From Wallemia ichthyophaga EXF-994 (Eukaryota > Basidiomycota > Wallemiomycetes > Wallemiales > Wallemiaceae), in assembly GCF_000400465.1 (NCBI RefSeq), contig NW_008806293.1, forward strand, positions 2,601 to 66,600: a stretch of 64,000 bases of DNA, in the 5' to 3' direction. This document shows positions 45,736 to 57,294 of this stretch, one piece after another (within the stretch, counting starts at the first letter, position 1; the number at the start of each line of letters is the position of its first letter). The notes beneath the pieces are model-generated. The model was not told the DNA's origin, did no database searches, and worked only from the letters and a program-made list of their open reading frames with translations. Both the position numbers and the translations under genes were made by a program.

Positions 45736-46481
45736 ATGCTCAAATCGATAAACACTTTCATTTTCGGACTTTCACCTGAAGAGAGAGTGCGTAAATGGCA
45801 GTCAAATCTCCGAAGAGAGCAGCGTGGACTTGATCGCGAAATTCGCCAGCTCGATCAAGCCATTTCTCGTACCAAATCATCTCTTAAGCAGGTTGCTAAA
45901 CGGAATGACACAAAATCATGTCGTATATTAGCAGTCGAGATAGTTAGATCTAATAAGCAGAAAGAGCGCCTTCTCTCAAGCAAAGTACAACTTAATTCGA
46001 TATCCATGCAGCTATCGTCGCAGCTTTCGACGATTAAAGTTACTGGCAGCCTTCAAAAGAGCACAGAAGTCATGAAACTGTCCTCAAATCTCATTAAGCT
46101 ACCACAATTATCCAGCACAATGAGCCAGATGTCTGAGGAAATGATGAAGGTGCGTAGATATATTACCTGTTACTTGGCTAACATTATTCAGGCAGGTATT
46201 ATGGATGAGATGCTGCAGGATACTATGGAAGCTAATGATGAGGATGGCGTCGAAGAGGAGGCGGATGAAGAAGTCGATAAGGTTTTGACTGAGATCACCG
46301 GTGGAAAACTCTCACAAGTCGGCTCAGTAACTGATAAGCCATTGCCTGTAAGTGTTTTCCTATGCTGGAAGATTCACAATACTAATCAAACTCAAAGGAG
46401 ATTGAAAACGAAAGCGAGCAGGCGAATGATGAAGAGTTAGAGAAGATGCAGAAGCAGTTGGATGGTTTGTTGAGAGGTTGA
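45736..46481 (+). CDS. VPS24: ESCRT-III subunit Vps24 (CHMP3)
   Basis: Three exons (45736-46149, 46192-46347, 46398-46481) give 217 residues. The basic N-terminal helices (PEERVRKWQSNLRREQRGLDREIRQLD) and the turn to an acidic C-terminal half with AGIMDEMLQDTME are standard for Snf7-family proteins. The closing LEKMQKQLDGLLRG is the MIT-interacting motif for Vps4. Vps24 caps ESCRT-III filaments in multivesicular-body formation and other scission events. Introns are 42 and 50 nt. Confidence 0.93.
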
Positions 46482-46621
46482 TACTAGAACACAAACACCA
46501 AACACACATGATATCCTTTCTATTGATAGATACATACATTCAGAGCGATATAAATAATATAAATACACGCTAATTGTACATCTCAGTAATAAGTATTGGT
46601 GATAGTGCTCAGTATGCCTTT

Positions 46622-49353
46622 CTATTCACCGGATTCTGCATTGCCATCTTCCTCCGCCACTTCTTCAGCATATTCGGCTCTACGCTTTAATTTTTTTGAC
46701 TTCTTACCCTGTTTAGCACCCCCTTTACCCTTCTTCGCTGGCGCCTCTTTGTCCTGATAGCGCAGACTACTGCTCCACTCCATTGCCCAATTGTCGTATT
46801 CAATTGACATTTCTGTAGACAGAATGCGTCGTGCAACCGTTTGGACTGGCTGTTTATCAGAGATGAATCCATGTAATTTCATTACTTGCATCATATCACC
46901 CTCAGTGATGCGATTCGGACGTCCCATCTGCTCAGCTCCATCCGTCAACGCCTCGATATACTCCATGCACCGCTCCATCAACACCTCCTCCGTTCCCTTC
47001 TCAATTGCTAGCTTTGGGCCTGAACGATTCTGATTCATGAACCTTTCAAAGTGTTTCTTTATCAGCGTTTGTGTGATGTTAGGTAAACGCCTTCTGACGC
47101 CCCTGGCCTTGGCGTTTGTGCTGCGTGATTTACCGGTGTTTCTTTGTCCCTTAAAATTGGATTGTGTGATTGTGCTGTGTGTTGTTAGTCAGAAAAGTAC
47201 GGGGGTGTGAGTGACCCACACGTCAGGATCTTCGCCGTTTTCCTCATTCTCATCCTCCTTTTGCTTGCGTAAGAGCGGGTCAAGAATTAGATCTTCTTCG
47301 TCAGCTTCAGCTTCATCGTCCACAGATTTGGAGCGTGGCCTTATAGCCATAGAGTCGTCGGCAACGTTACCACGCTTCTCGACATTATTATCATCAGCTT
47401 CAACTTGGGCTTCTGGCTCGGCTAAATTCCAGTCATCTTTTGGTAGATCTTCGCCCGGCTGCATAACTTCGTCTTCCTCCCATGCATCGTCTGCTTCTTC
47501 TCCGCCCTCAGCCACCTCAGCATCAATCATGTCGTTCGTAGGTAGCATATCGACCAGGTCTTCTACAGGCTCCTCTTCGGCTATATCCTCGCCTTCTGGC
47601 TGCTCGCCAGGATTCATGACTGATGATCTGTCCTGATCACCCCTTCCACGATCGCTTTCATTATCGGCTGGTATCTCATTCTCGAAAGGAACCTCACCCT
47701 CGATTGGTTTGGGTTCCCCAAATTGATCGGGATCTTCATCTTGTGCATCTTCAATAGCAGGTGAGCTATCCTGATTGTTTTTTTCATCTTCTATCGCCGC
47801 TGAAGACCTATCCTGAGTGTCTCTTTCACGTGGACTTTGATAAAAAATTGATGATCTATCTTGGGACATTCTTTCGCGCTGGCTTTCATTCAGAATTGAA
47901 GATCTGTCTTGAATATCTTTTTCGTGTGGACTTTCATTTATAATTGAAGACCTCTCCTGTGTGTCTCTATTTTGTGGACTTTGATTGAGAAGTGAGAATC
48001 TATCGCGAGCACTAGGAGCATTTTCACTCCCGTCCGACTCTCGAGGACGTTTACTACCTCTACTACTTCTGCTACTGAGCAAACTTGAGTTACTCTTGTC
48101 AGATAAACTCTCATTAGGGCGAGAGCTCTGAGGCGATACCTTTTGCCTTTCTAAGGATTGATCGGAATGAGGGCTTTGAGAGGGGTGTTGACTGAGGCTT
48201 TTTTCGGTAGAATCCCTATCATATTCCGTTGAATGAGGTCTAGATTCCGAAAGCCGTGCACTTTCGATGGACGATCTCCTCTCTTCTCTGCTATTGGATC
48301 TCATGGATTCCTTTGAGCTGTTTGTCAGTAAATCATCTTGAGTGCTATTGCTCCTCTGCTCAGTCAACTCATTTTCATTATTATCATCGAGCAATATGTC
48401 ATCACCATCGACCTCATCCAGCATAACAGGTGGCTGTCTTTGAGCCAAGCTCGACTCATTACCTATTTCCAGAGTTTTATCATCTCCATAGAAGAAGCTG
48501 CTTTTATCAATTTGAGCAGACTTTCTTGTTGAAGTGTTATCTAGATGTAAAGATGGGTCATCCATCAGGCTATCACCACTATTTAGCTGGATAGAGTCAT
48601 CTTTCATATCTGCGCCTAAACCCATACCAAAACTAGATCTATTGACCATACTGAGTCTGAAGTCGGCTGGAGCACGTTCACGTCGAGCCAATTCAGGAGC
48701 TTCTGTATCGTCAAAAGCAGAGGTATTTGATGGTGAGCGTGAGATTGGGCGGTGTTGTTGCCAATACTCATTGACGCTTACAGGACTTTCAATAGTGACG
48801 ATTGAAGCAGGGGAGTCAGTTAGAGAGTGAGGAGTTGGCGGTGGTGGCATAGAAGTTCTCTTAATACCTCTGTATGCAGAGGATCGCCTTACAGTTGGAG
48901 GAATGTTAGGAGAAGATTGCTGAGGGGTGTGTGAGGATTGAGCGGATTGAGCAGATTGAGGTGGATGACGAAATGATGTTGATTGACGGCGTGAAGTTGG
49001 AGTTTGTTGAGTTTGTGCGGGTAATTCGACTGGTGGTGACGGTTTTGGTACACCGGGAGCTATAAAGTGGTTAGAGGGATATTATTGGTTGTTATTGATA
49101 TACCTTTGGTCAGCATTCTTAGTAAGTTTCGCGGAGTTTCACGATCGGAAGTTGAATTGAAGTTTGATTCAACGCGAATTGGAGTTTGTTGAGCGCGAGT
49201 TGGTGGTAAAATACGCGTACCACGTGGTGTACGACGCGAAGGAGTTGGAGGCTGAGATTCTCTAGCCCTGTTTGGCGTTGGAATTGGCGGATAATTCTTC
49301 CTTTTATTTGGCGTCGTCATGAGGGTAAGTTGATAAGGATTTTTGTTGGACAT
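46622..49353 (-). CDS. CNN1: Inner-kinetochore protein CENP-T (Cnn1)
   Basis: Three exons (49353-49104, 49059-47220, 47174-46622) with 44- and 45-nt introns give 880 residues. The C-terminal histone fold (about 720-815) reads RRRLPNITQTLIKKHF, ALTDGAEQMGRPNRITEGDMMQVMK and GFISDKQPVQTVARRIL, matching CENP-T's fold plus its two-helix extension that pairs with CENP-W. The N-terminus is basic and Thr-Pro-rich with many TP sites and TPRNLLRML, as expected for CDK-regulated Ndc80 recruitment. The middle is acidic and contains four 16-residue repeats. A second in-frame ATG lies at residue 12. The histone-fold exon alone could mislead, but the splice GAC GT|C restores the frame. Confidence 0.88.
47804..47995. 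repeat. Four tandem 48-bp coding repeats in CENP-T
   Basis: Exactly 192 bp split into four units of 48 bp, each encoding 16 residues with the consensus S-[IL]-x-[NY]-[EQ]-S-[PQ]-x-x-[ERK]-[DM]-x-Q-[DE]-R-S (one unit is SIINESPHEKDIQDRS). A fifth, degraded unit follows. Units differ at several bases, so the array is not recent. Most copies keep an S-P pair and the Q-D/E-R-S core. Confidence 0.85.
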
Positions 49354-49586
49354 AAAAGGTATAGTAATTAATAATTATACAATCTGACTTAATTTATTGA
49401 ACGCTTGTTTTATTGTTTGTTATTTGGTCTGAGTTCTCTATTTATCCATTGTATATTGAAGATTTTCATCATTTTCAGATTGAACACCACAATCACAATC
49501 AAAATGATTTGATAGAGTGGTGCAATCAAATTGAGGCTTTTCTAGCCTTTGATTTACTAAATTATGCATATTGCACAACCAATCAG

Positions 49587-49896
49587 AGGCAGCTTTGTTT
49601 GAGGATGTCTGTGAGTGTAGATATTAAGTGAGAGGCAATGAATTTCAAATATATAACAACCTGAGGTGGAAACTTGAGTAGAATGTTTTGAAAGTGTTGA
49701 CTACATTCCTCGCAGGGATATAGCTCACTAAACAGGTAAAAGAATTGGGAAAGCTTCTGAGATTGATCTGGAGTTGGATTCTAATAAGCCAGTTAGAAAA
49801 TCAATAACATCCTCACAACTCCATCAAACCTCGGGAAATTTAAAAGTCAAGTTATGGAGGAATTTCCAAGTTGAGTGGCCTAGTTCAGCTCTATAG
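49587..49896 (+). CDS. Unresolved spliced gene, 3' exons only
   Basis: A likely terminal exon (49736-49896, after an acceptor preceded by CACTAAAC branch-like sequence) encodes KRIGKASEIDLELDSNKP and ends EWPSSAL at TAG. It joins in phase to a 24-nt exon (49587-49610, coding AALFEDV) across an intron with a GTGAGT donor. The 24-nt exon also follows an ACTAA...CAG acceptor. Upstream exons toward 49,400 are not resolved: one frame there reads DLIEWCNQIEAFLAFDLLNYAY but does not connect. The short product, if real, is unrecognised. The position just upstream of the CENP-T start suggests another divergent gene. Confidence 0.4.
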
Positions 49897-50108
49897 ATGT
49901 GTTAAAGATCTTTTATTGGAATTTACTTGAAACTAACTTGTAGCTCTTGTAATTTGAAGATAAAAGATTGACTTTGAAGGGTTTTATTGAGTGTATTAAT
50001 ATTATAGTAAAGCTTATTATTATAAAAGATGTCAATGCTATCAATTTTCTAATCAAATTCATTCCTTTATTCTCCGAACCCGCTAACGACTTAACCACCA
50101 TCGCATAA

Positions 50109-50826
50109 ATGATCTCAGCCGCATTACAAAGATCAAAATTTAGTTTAAATTTACAGCCATTTAAAAGGCTCTACTCAAATAAGCAAACTGTACCACAAAA
50201 AACTACGCACGATGAACAAATCAAAGAGCACAGAGAATCAGGCTTAACAACTCCACATCCACCAAAGGACGTTTTGACAGCTGAAGTTATATCAGGCGCT
50301 CCAGGTTGGTTATTTTAGACTTTTCATTTTACTTGAATGTTGATAATTCGCTTAGAAACACTTCAACATCGCCAAGTTAGAATTTATAAGCCAACGAAGA
50401 ATACTATGCAATCTGGTACTCACAATACGCATCACTGGAGAGTAGATTTTGATATTTTACAAGGTGGTGGTAGATGGGAGCATCCTTTGATGGGCTGGTC
50501 TTCATCGTGAGTTTGATTTGGTTATCACAGAACTCAACTAAAGTTATTATAGAGCTGATCATATGCAAGGAACAAACGTCAAATTCCAATCAAAGGAAGA
50601 TGCCATCAACTTTTGTGAGAAGCAAGGTGAGTAAGATGAATATAATCCCCCCATTCTAACAAGAAACAGGCTGGGATTACTTTGTTTCAAAACCACGTTC
50701 CCCAAAGTTTAAAACAAAGCAATACGCTGCAAACTATTACCACTGTGAGTTGACTGCCTTGGTTGATATCTCCAAGCTAACAATCCCAAAGCACCTGGAA
50801 AGTTACGCTTAGCTCAGACAAAGTAA
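50109..50826 (+). CDS. NDUFS4: Complex I subunit NDUFS4 (18 kDa)
   Basis: Five exons (50109-50304, 50356-50506, 50553-50626, 50670-50744, 50792-50826) and four introns of 43-51 nt give 176 residues. The first 25 residues are a mitochondrial presequence. RQVRIYKPTKNTMQSGTHNT, HHWRVDFDILQGGGRWEHPLMGW, EDAINFCEKQGWDYFV and the PGKLRLAQTK tail are the NDUFS4/AQDQ family. It is an accessory subunit of the N module of NADH dehydrogenase. The presence of complex I fits a filamentous-type fungus rather than a Saccharomyces or Schizosaccharomyces yeast. Confidence 0.94.
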
Positions 50827-50960
50827 ACGCGTTTAAACGCGTAGAATCGCGTCAATCAAGTAAAACGAATTAAAACTTTTATTCCAAATCCATTCAATTT
50901 CTTTATTTGTAAATTTATCCACGCGTGTCCAATCACTTTCTATTTTCATTATCAACCGTC

Positions 50961-53904
50961 ATGTCGATTTTGAGTACTTCACCTGCAAAATCATTCTTAA
51001 GCAGAAAAAAGCATTCTTCGCAGCCAGATATACATATATCGCAGCAACCAACACAACAATTCTACACCTCCAACGATATCAACACCAAGGACTTCTGTAA
51101 CTCATTTTGGGGAGTAGATAGTAACGGATATGGATTTGATACTCTTACAAATAAACTAAAGTCTTCTTCAAAAACTGTTGATGATCTTAAGTTATTTTGG
51201 AAGGAAAGGTCGGCAATTGAGGACGAATACGCCAGAAAAATGGCAAAATTATCGCGATTTTTGGTTGGAACTGGTGAAACTGGAGCAGTTAGAGATAGCC
51301 TCGATACTCTCAGTACGGAACTCGAGCAAACATCACAGAATCATTTCAATCTTTGTCAAACTATCCATAGGGACTTGGAGAGACCAACGAATGAATGGTC
51401 TATTCGTTTATCCAATTTAAAGAAGAGCTCCCTTGCGACTATTGAAAAGAAGTACAAAGTTCTCCAAACTCAAGAAAGTTATGTTGATAAGGTCCGTCTT
51501 GTTTCCTCTTTTATGCAATCAACTCATTTTTTCCTCAGGCTAAAGCTAAATATACTGACAATTGCGTTTCTATCAACACTTTCACCGCACAAAAGTCTCT
51601 CTTACAAGGCAAAGACCTTGATAGAGTTGACGTTAAACTCGAGAAAGCTAAAAGTGTTGTTGGCGCTAATGAGCGTGACTATCAAAACTTTGTTAAAGCC
51701 CTTTCTGATACTCGTAAGCGTTGGGAAGCTGACTGGCGTATGTTTTGCGATCTATGCCAGGATGAAGAAGAAGAGAGGATAGAATTCTTAAAGTCAAATA
51801 TGTGGTCATACGCTAATGAAGTTTCAACCGTGTGTGTTGCAGACGATGAAGTGAGTTTATTTCGTTGGTTTACATTCTAACTGACGTCCGTTAGTCGTGC
51901 GAGAAACTTAGACAATCTCTTGAACAAGTTGACCCCGAGCTGGATGTTGAATTCTTTGTTGATGAGAGTATGACTGGCAACATTCTTCCAAGTCAGTTAT
52001 GTTCTAGTACAAACAGAATACTTGCTCACAAACATACAGACCAACCTACTTTTATTGATTTCTCACGTGAAACTCAAGTTCCATCACCCGCTCCTAGGTA
52101 CGCTACCTTCCATAGGAACAGCATTCGTCCGCTCGATATGCCTAGGGACTCACACCGCCCATTACAATCTCACAATCAACCACCTAAGCATGAGGTTCTC
52201 GATCATCCACCTCCATCATCTCCAAAGAAGCAAGTCGTTCAAGAGGAACCCAAACTTCAAAAGTCTCAACCAAAAGAGTCTTCTCATGATGAAAACGCAC
52301 CTTTCAAAGTACCTCAACTTCCTGCTCGTAATATCGATCGACCACCTCCGACTAAAGTCGAACCACCTTCATTTGATACTGCTTCCGCGCCTCAAACAGC
52401 TCCAAAGTTTGACGAAGCTCCACCTAGACCGGAAAAGGAGGACAAAGTTGAAACAAAAAAAGAATCAGGGGATGTGGATGAACTTGCCGCCGCTCTTGCT
52501 CAACTTAGAAACGCTCCTCCAGCAACGGGTAACCTTCGCGCCAATGTCGCAGCACAGGCGGAGAAGAAGCCACGTTCACGACCTGTATCACAGCATTCAG
52601 CTGTATCACCTGGTCCACAGGTAGGAGCGCCGGCGGGACAACAGGTATCTCCTACTAAAACTCAGCAACAGCCTCAACGACCTCCATTCAACCCTCAGAA
52701 TCCAATCTATCAAGGGATGGACGCCTCACAAATCCAGGCACTTCAAATTCAACATAAGTATGCACCTCACACCACCCCTCCTTTCCCTGCCATGATGCAG
52801 CGTCCAACGTCGAGCCAATCTAATGCGGGCGGACCCGTTGAAGACGTGATGACAACGTACCATCAACAGCTGCCCCACGAAAGAAGTCATCGAAATTCGC
52901 GTTTGGATCAGACTCAGCAAACTCAACAGCACATCTCCAGACCTCCCTCATCGACGGGTAGATCACCATCAAGAGAAGGCTTTGCAGGTATTGGCGCTGG
53001 CGGTGGTTTTGGTGCTAGTTACGGTAGCAGACAGCCTTCTCCAGCTGTCAGCAATGCATCACCGGTCCGTGCCGCAACCCCCCTAGGTATAAGTTTAAAT
53101 GCATCTGGAGAGGTAGCACACGATCAAAAAGCGGAGGAGTACAGGAAGAGACGTTCTGTTTCACCAGCGCTTGCACCTGCACCATCTGCTACTCCTGCAC
53201 CTGCTAACACACTCGCCAATCAACAGCAGCAGATGCAGATGCAACAGCAGCATCAGGCTCAGGCATACTATCAGTACCAAATGATGATGGCTCAACAGGC
53301 TCAGCAAGGCCAAGGTCAAGGCCAGCAACAACAACCACAGCATCCTTATCAGCCATACCAGTATTATCCATATGGACAGCCACAACAACAACCATACGTT
53401 ATGACGACGACACCAGGACCTGGATACAACCCATACCCACCAAGCAGTACGCCGGCACCAGCGCCTACCCCTGCTCCGAGTGGCCCAATTATGAATGCCC
53501 AACAGCAACATCGAGCACCCTCCCCATCTCCAACGCCTATATACAATGGAACACCGGGGCCACATCAACACCAGCAAAACCAGCAAACACCTTTTATTCC
53601 ACAAATTCAAACGCAGCAACTCTCTCACACGCCACAAATACACAGCGCCACAAATACATCAATGTATAGACAACACTCACCTTCGCCGCTTGCCAGTCCT
53701 AGCAAGGAACCTATCCTCTTCCATGTCAAAGCACTGTACGACTATGCAGCACAGACGACCGAAGAGTTTGATTTCAAGGCAGGCGACGTGATTGCTGTTA
53801 CAAAGACACCCGAAGACGGGTGGTGGACCGGACAGCTTACTGATGAGGCTCGATGCCTCCCTGGAAAAACTCTCTTTCCTTCTAATTTCGTCTCTTTGTT
53901 TTGA
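50961..53904 (+). CDS. F-BAR/SH3 cytokinesis scaffold (Cdc15/Imp2/Hof1 type)
   Basis: Exons 50961-51491, 51539-51850 and 51895-53904 (introns 47 and 44 nt) give 950 residues. The F-BAR domain occupies about residues 35-290: DFCNSFWGVDSNGYGFDTL, FWKERSAIEDEYARKMAKL, AKAKYTDNC and RWEADWRMFCDLCQDEEEER. A long Pro/Gln-rich linker follows, with many PxxP motifs and Q-runs near 53220-53380. The C-terminal SH3 domain is ALYDYAAQTTEEFDFKAGD with GWWTGQL and FPSNFVSLF. These proteins shape membrane at the contractile ring and recruit formin and septum enzymes. It is the last gene before the gene-free region. Confidence 0.92.
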
Positions 53905-54306
53905 TTATAAATTTCTTTGTGTATTAGTATATATTCTCTTGTTCATCTCAGTTTGCAGGATCAGCGGTTGATAATGTGATTTAGAACTTCTTAGCACTAT
54001 ACATGATTTAATGACTGCTCTAGAAAAGGACAAAGGGCCGCAAACGCGCTCCATCAATGCTTCTAATTTCATCTTGCCGGTTAACAAAGAAATTCCACAG
54101 GAAGAAGAAGCCATTCGGTCCTTATATGTAAAATGAAATCAGGAAAAATTCTGTATGCCAAAAAGAAATGTAAATCAAGCAATGGTAATGAACCATGTGA
54201 GCTGGAATGTGACTCAAGTGCATGGTCTAATTATACCCAAATACTGCTACTAGTTTGAGTCGTGTAAACACCTAACTCACGCTTTAACAGCATTTTAGAC
54301 AATGCA

Positions 54307-55237
54307 TTTCTCCTGAACGAACAACATTCACGCCTTAATACTTTGAAGTATTGAAAATACTTCCATCTTTTCTGCTTCTTTGCTTTACAAGCCAATCTTT
54401 AGCCACTAGTCTGAAACTCACAAGATTTGCTTAACTGCTCATTCTGCAATGAAAGATATTGTTCACAGGCATCATCAACGAAATATTAAAAATAATGGGA
54501 TATATGTATGTGAGTGATATAGCTGACGATAATTGATGCTACAAATTCACACCCTAGTCAAACTGTACTAGTGCTACCAAAGAATTTGCTACCAAATCCA
54601 ACTTTAGGTGTGTTAAGTTCCGGACTTTTGCTCGAGGAATTGCTTTTACATCGAATATAAAAGATGAAACATAATAATTTAGTTTGTTTACAGTAGTGAG
54701 ACTGTCGTACCTTGGAGATATACAATGTGAAAACATTCTCGGAGGTTTGGCCAAGAATGCGGCGAGGGAGAAAATAAGGAGAAAACCTCAAGATGCGTAG
54801 ATGAATTTCATGAAGTGGGGGGTGTTTAAAGGATGCTTCAAAAGTGAACGAGTAGAAATTCTGGTCAAAGAAAGGATATTAAGTCTTGCAGAGTAACGAA
54901 AGCACCGGTGTGACGTGAACAATGTTTACTTAGATGATTGAATGAAAGAAATTTAAGGGTAAAGTACGCCAGTGACTACTTAGTATTGAAGCTCTCAGAA
55001 TTGCACTATACCGCAAGAGGGATAACATAGAAAAGCCCAACACTTGGACAGTTGTAACTCTGATGACATAAATTGAAGGCGAAAATGGAAATTGATCGAC
55101 AGTTGATACTAGAACTGGAAAAGAAGCAAATCTACTCTAAAGATAAGAAGGCCGTCGTGTCACTATTGACATCTAAGGAGCGTTAAAGATGTTATTATTA
55201 TGCAAAACAAATCGAAGACGAGATCTAAACATTTGTA
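54307..55237. repeat. Left arm of 931-bp perfect inverted repeat
   Basis: Every base of 54307-55237 pairs with 57294-56364 read backwards (position sum 111,601 throughout, no gaps). Similarity continues in degraded form at both ends: outward over about nine bases with two mismatches, and inward over about 40 bases with an indel. The open frames inside (for example 77 codons at 54558-54791) are copied identically in the other arm and look incidental. A small internal palindrome, AAGTATT-gaa-AATACTT, lies near 54345-54361. Confidence 0.97.
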
Positions 55238-56363
55238 GTGAAAAAAGTCGTATAAATTAAGCATTCGCGCGAACTATTGTAAACTCAAGTTAAAATAAAA
55301 CATATCAATGTTTGCATTTCGGTTGAGCTAAATTCGATAAGCATGCCTTTTCCATCATAACAAAGTTATAGCCATAGGTGCCTCTCTCAGATTTCAAACT
55401 ACTAAGTTTAACACTTTGTACAAACACAACTGTTTTACCAAGATAAGGACTCAGTAATCGTAAAATAGGTTATGATTGTAGTTCAGAATTTAACTAAAGA
55501 ACATTTTTACCTATGGTATTTCAAATGTATCAGAAGCGACTAAAACTATCTTTAAGCCAAAGAAAAAAAATGAACAATTTGACAACAAGAAAAGCAAGGT
55601 TTTGGCAGCATACATCTATAAAGTTTAAAAGAAAAATTTGGACGCAAAATTCAAATAGTTTAACTGTTAATTCGAAATTTGTCAAAAGGGAAATAAAAGT
55701 TCCGTTGGATCGATCATGATTAGGAGACTCAATTAGGAGCGATATTAAACAATATGGCCTTCAATTCCATCTAAAATGCTAATAGGACCCCTACTGCTGA
55801 TTAACTGCCATGAATGTGCTTGCCAGCTTCTGTTTCCTTGATATGATCGTGGTTATCAAATTTGGAAAATGAATGCCTTAGACATCGTGATTCAATCTAA
55901 TTGCCACTTGTAGTCACAAAAGAGTGACTTCGTAAATATCAAATGAGAATGACGAAATGATATTTACGAAAGCCAGTTTTAGCCGTAAGCTTCTATTTTA
56001 GAATTTCACTGCTCATTCCATTTAGGGTCGACATTATGAAGAATGCAAAAAAAATCGAATATGTAGAATGAAGGGGTTTCTGAGGTCTTAAACATGGCTC
56101 TGGCTAAGTCTCAATTAGTGAACCTTAATGTTGTACATTAAAAAATTAAAACTTTTAGAGACATTAATTAAAAAGTATCACTTCCCGTCTGTGTAGTTTT
56201 TTTTCCTGTCTGGGCCTTCTTGTGATGAAAATGAAGAATCATGATTTAAATTTATCATAGCTTGTCTTCTAATGTAAAAGCAATCCAGACCTCGATATAA
56301 GTGTCCCTACAACATGCGATTCTCATAGCTCACGCGAATGCTTAATCTATTCGACTTTTTCAT
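55238..56363. other. Unique AT-rich core between the inverted arms
   Basis: The 1,126-bp core has no match in the arms and no credible gene; its longest frame (55513-55719) is a Lys/Asn/Ser-rich low-information peptide. The symmetry axis lies at 55,800.5. Two adjacent hairpins occur at 55912-55970. If the element is a centromere, this is where CENP-A nucleosomes would be expected; if it is an invertible segment, this is the part that would flip. Confidence 0.6.
55912..55970. repeat. Two adjacent hairpins in the core
   Basis: The first is AGTCAC (55912-55917) with GTGACT (55924-55929) around a six-base loop. The second is a perfect 13-bp stem, TTCGTAAATATCA (55929-55941) with TGATATTTACGAA (55958-55970), around a 16-base loop. 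They share one base. Confidence 0.85.
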
Positions 56364-57294
56364 TACAAATGTTTAGATCTCGTCTTCGATTTGTTTTGCA
56401 TAATAATAACATCTTTAACGCTCCTTAGATGTCAATAGTGACACGACGGCCTTCTTATCTTTAGAGTAGATTTGCTTCTTTTCCAGTTCTAGTATCAACT
56501 GTCGATCAATTTCCATTTTCGCCTTCAATTTATGTCATCAGAGTTACAACTGTCCAAGTGTTGGGCTTTTCTATGTTATCCCTCTTGCGGTATAGTGCAA
56601 TTCTGAGAGCTTCAATACTAAGTAGTCACTGGCGTACTTTACCCTTAAATTTCTTTCATTCAATCATCTAAGTAAACATTGTTCACGTCACACCGGTGCT
56701 TTCGTTACTCTGCAAGACTTAATATCCTTTCTTTGACCAGAATTTCTACTCGTTCACTTTTGAAGCATCCTTTAAACACCCCCCACTTCATGAAATTCAT
56801 CTACGCATCTTGAGGTTTTCTCCTTATTTTCTCCCTCGCCGCATTCTTGGCCAAACCTCCGAGAATGTTTTCACATTGTATATCTCCAAGGTACGACAGT
56901 CTCACTACTGTAAACAAACTAAATTATTATGTTTCATCTTTTATATTCGATGTAAAAGCAATTCCTCGAGCAAAAGTCCGGAACTTAACACACCTAAAGT
57001 TGGATTTGGTAGCAAATTCTTTGGTAGCACTAGTACAGTTTGACTAGGGTGTGAATTTGTAGCATCAATTATCGTCAGCTATATCACTCACATACATATA
57101 TCCCATTATTTTTAATATTTCGTTGATGATGCCTGTGAACAATATCTTTCATTGCAGAATGAGCAGTTAAGCAAATCTTGTGAGTTTCAGACTAGTGGCT
57201 AAAGATTGGCTTGTAAAGCAAAGAAGCAGAAAAGATGGAAGTATTTTCAATACTTCAAAGTATTAAGGCGTGAATGTTGTTCGTTCAGGAGAAA
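56364..57294. repeat. Right arm of 931-bp perfect inverted repeat
   Basis: Exact reverse complement of 54307-55237, with no mismatch or gap on line-by-line comparison. The inner edge decays from 56363 downward and the outer edge at 57295. The identity of two copies with no coding content suggests continuing gene conversion between the arms or a recent duplication. Confidence 0.97.

Noticed and set aside
53905..54114. 69-codon minus-strand frame beside the F-BAR gene
   Set aside because: Starts at an ATG but has no recognisable motif and lies in the 3' flank of a gene next to the repeat region; insufficient support.
54558..54791. 77- and 66-codon frames in the left arm, repeated identically at 56810-57047 in the right arm
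   Set aside because: Their identity follows from the whole arm being identical, including noncoding parts. They resemble no family and overlap each other in different frames.
55513..55719. 68-codon frame in the core
   Set aside because: Lys/Asn/Ser-rich composition expected of AT-rich noncoding DNA; no splice signals or homology recognised.
54307..57294. Inverted repeat as a pure assembly artefact
   Set aside because: The arms decay gradually at both edges and the flanks are unique, which is not typical of a simple misassembly. Long-read confirmation is still the proper test.
54307..57294. Inverted repeat as a DNA transposon with long terminal inverted repeats
   Set aside because: No transposase-like frame lies between the arms and no clear target-site duplication is seen at the outer edges. 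Not fully excluded without a genome-wide copy search.
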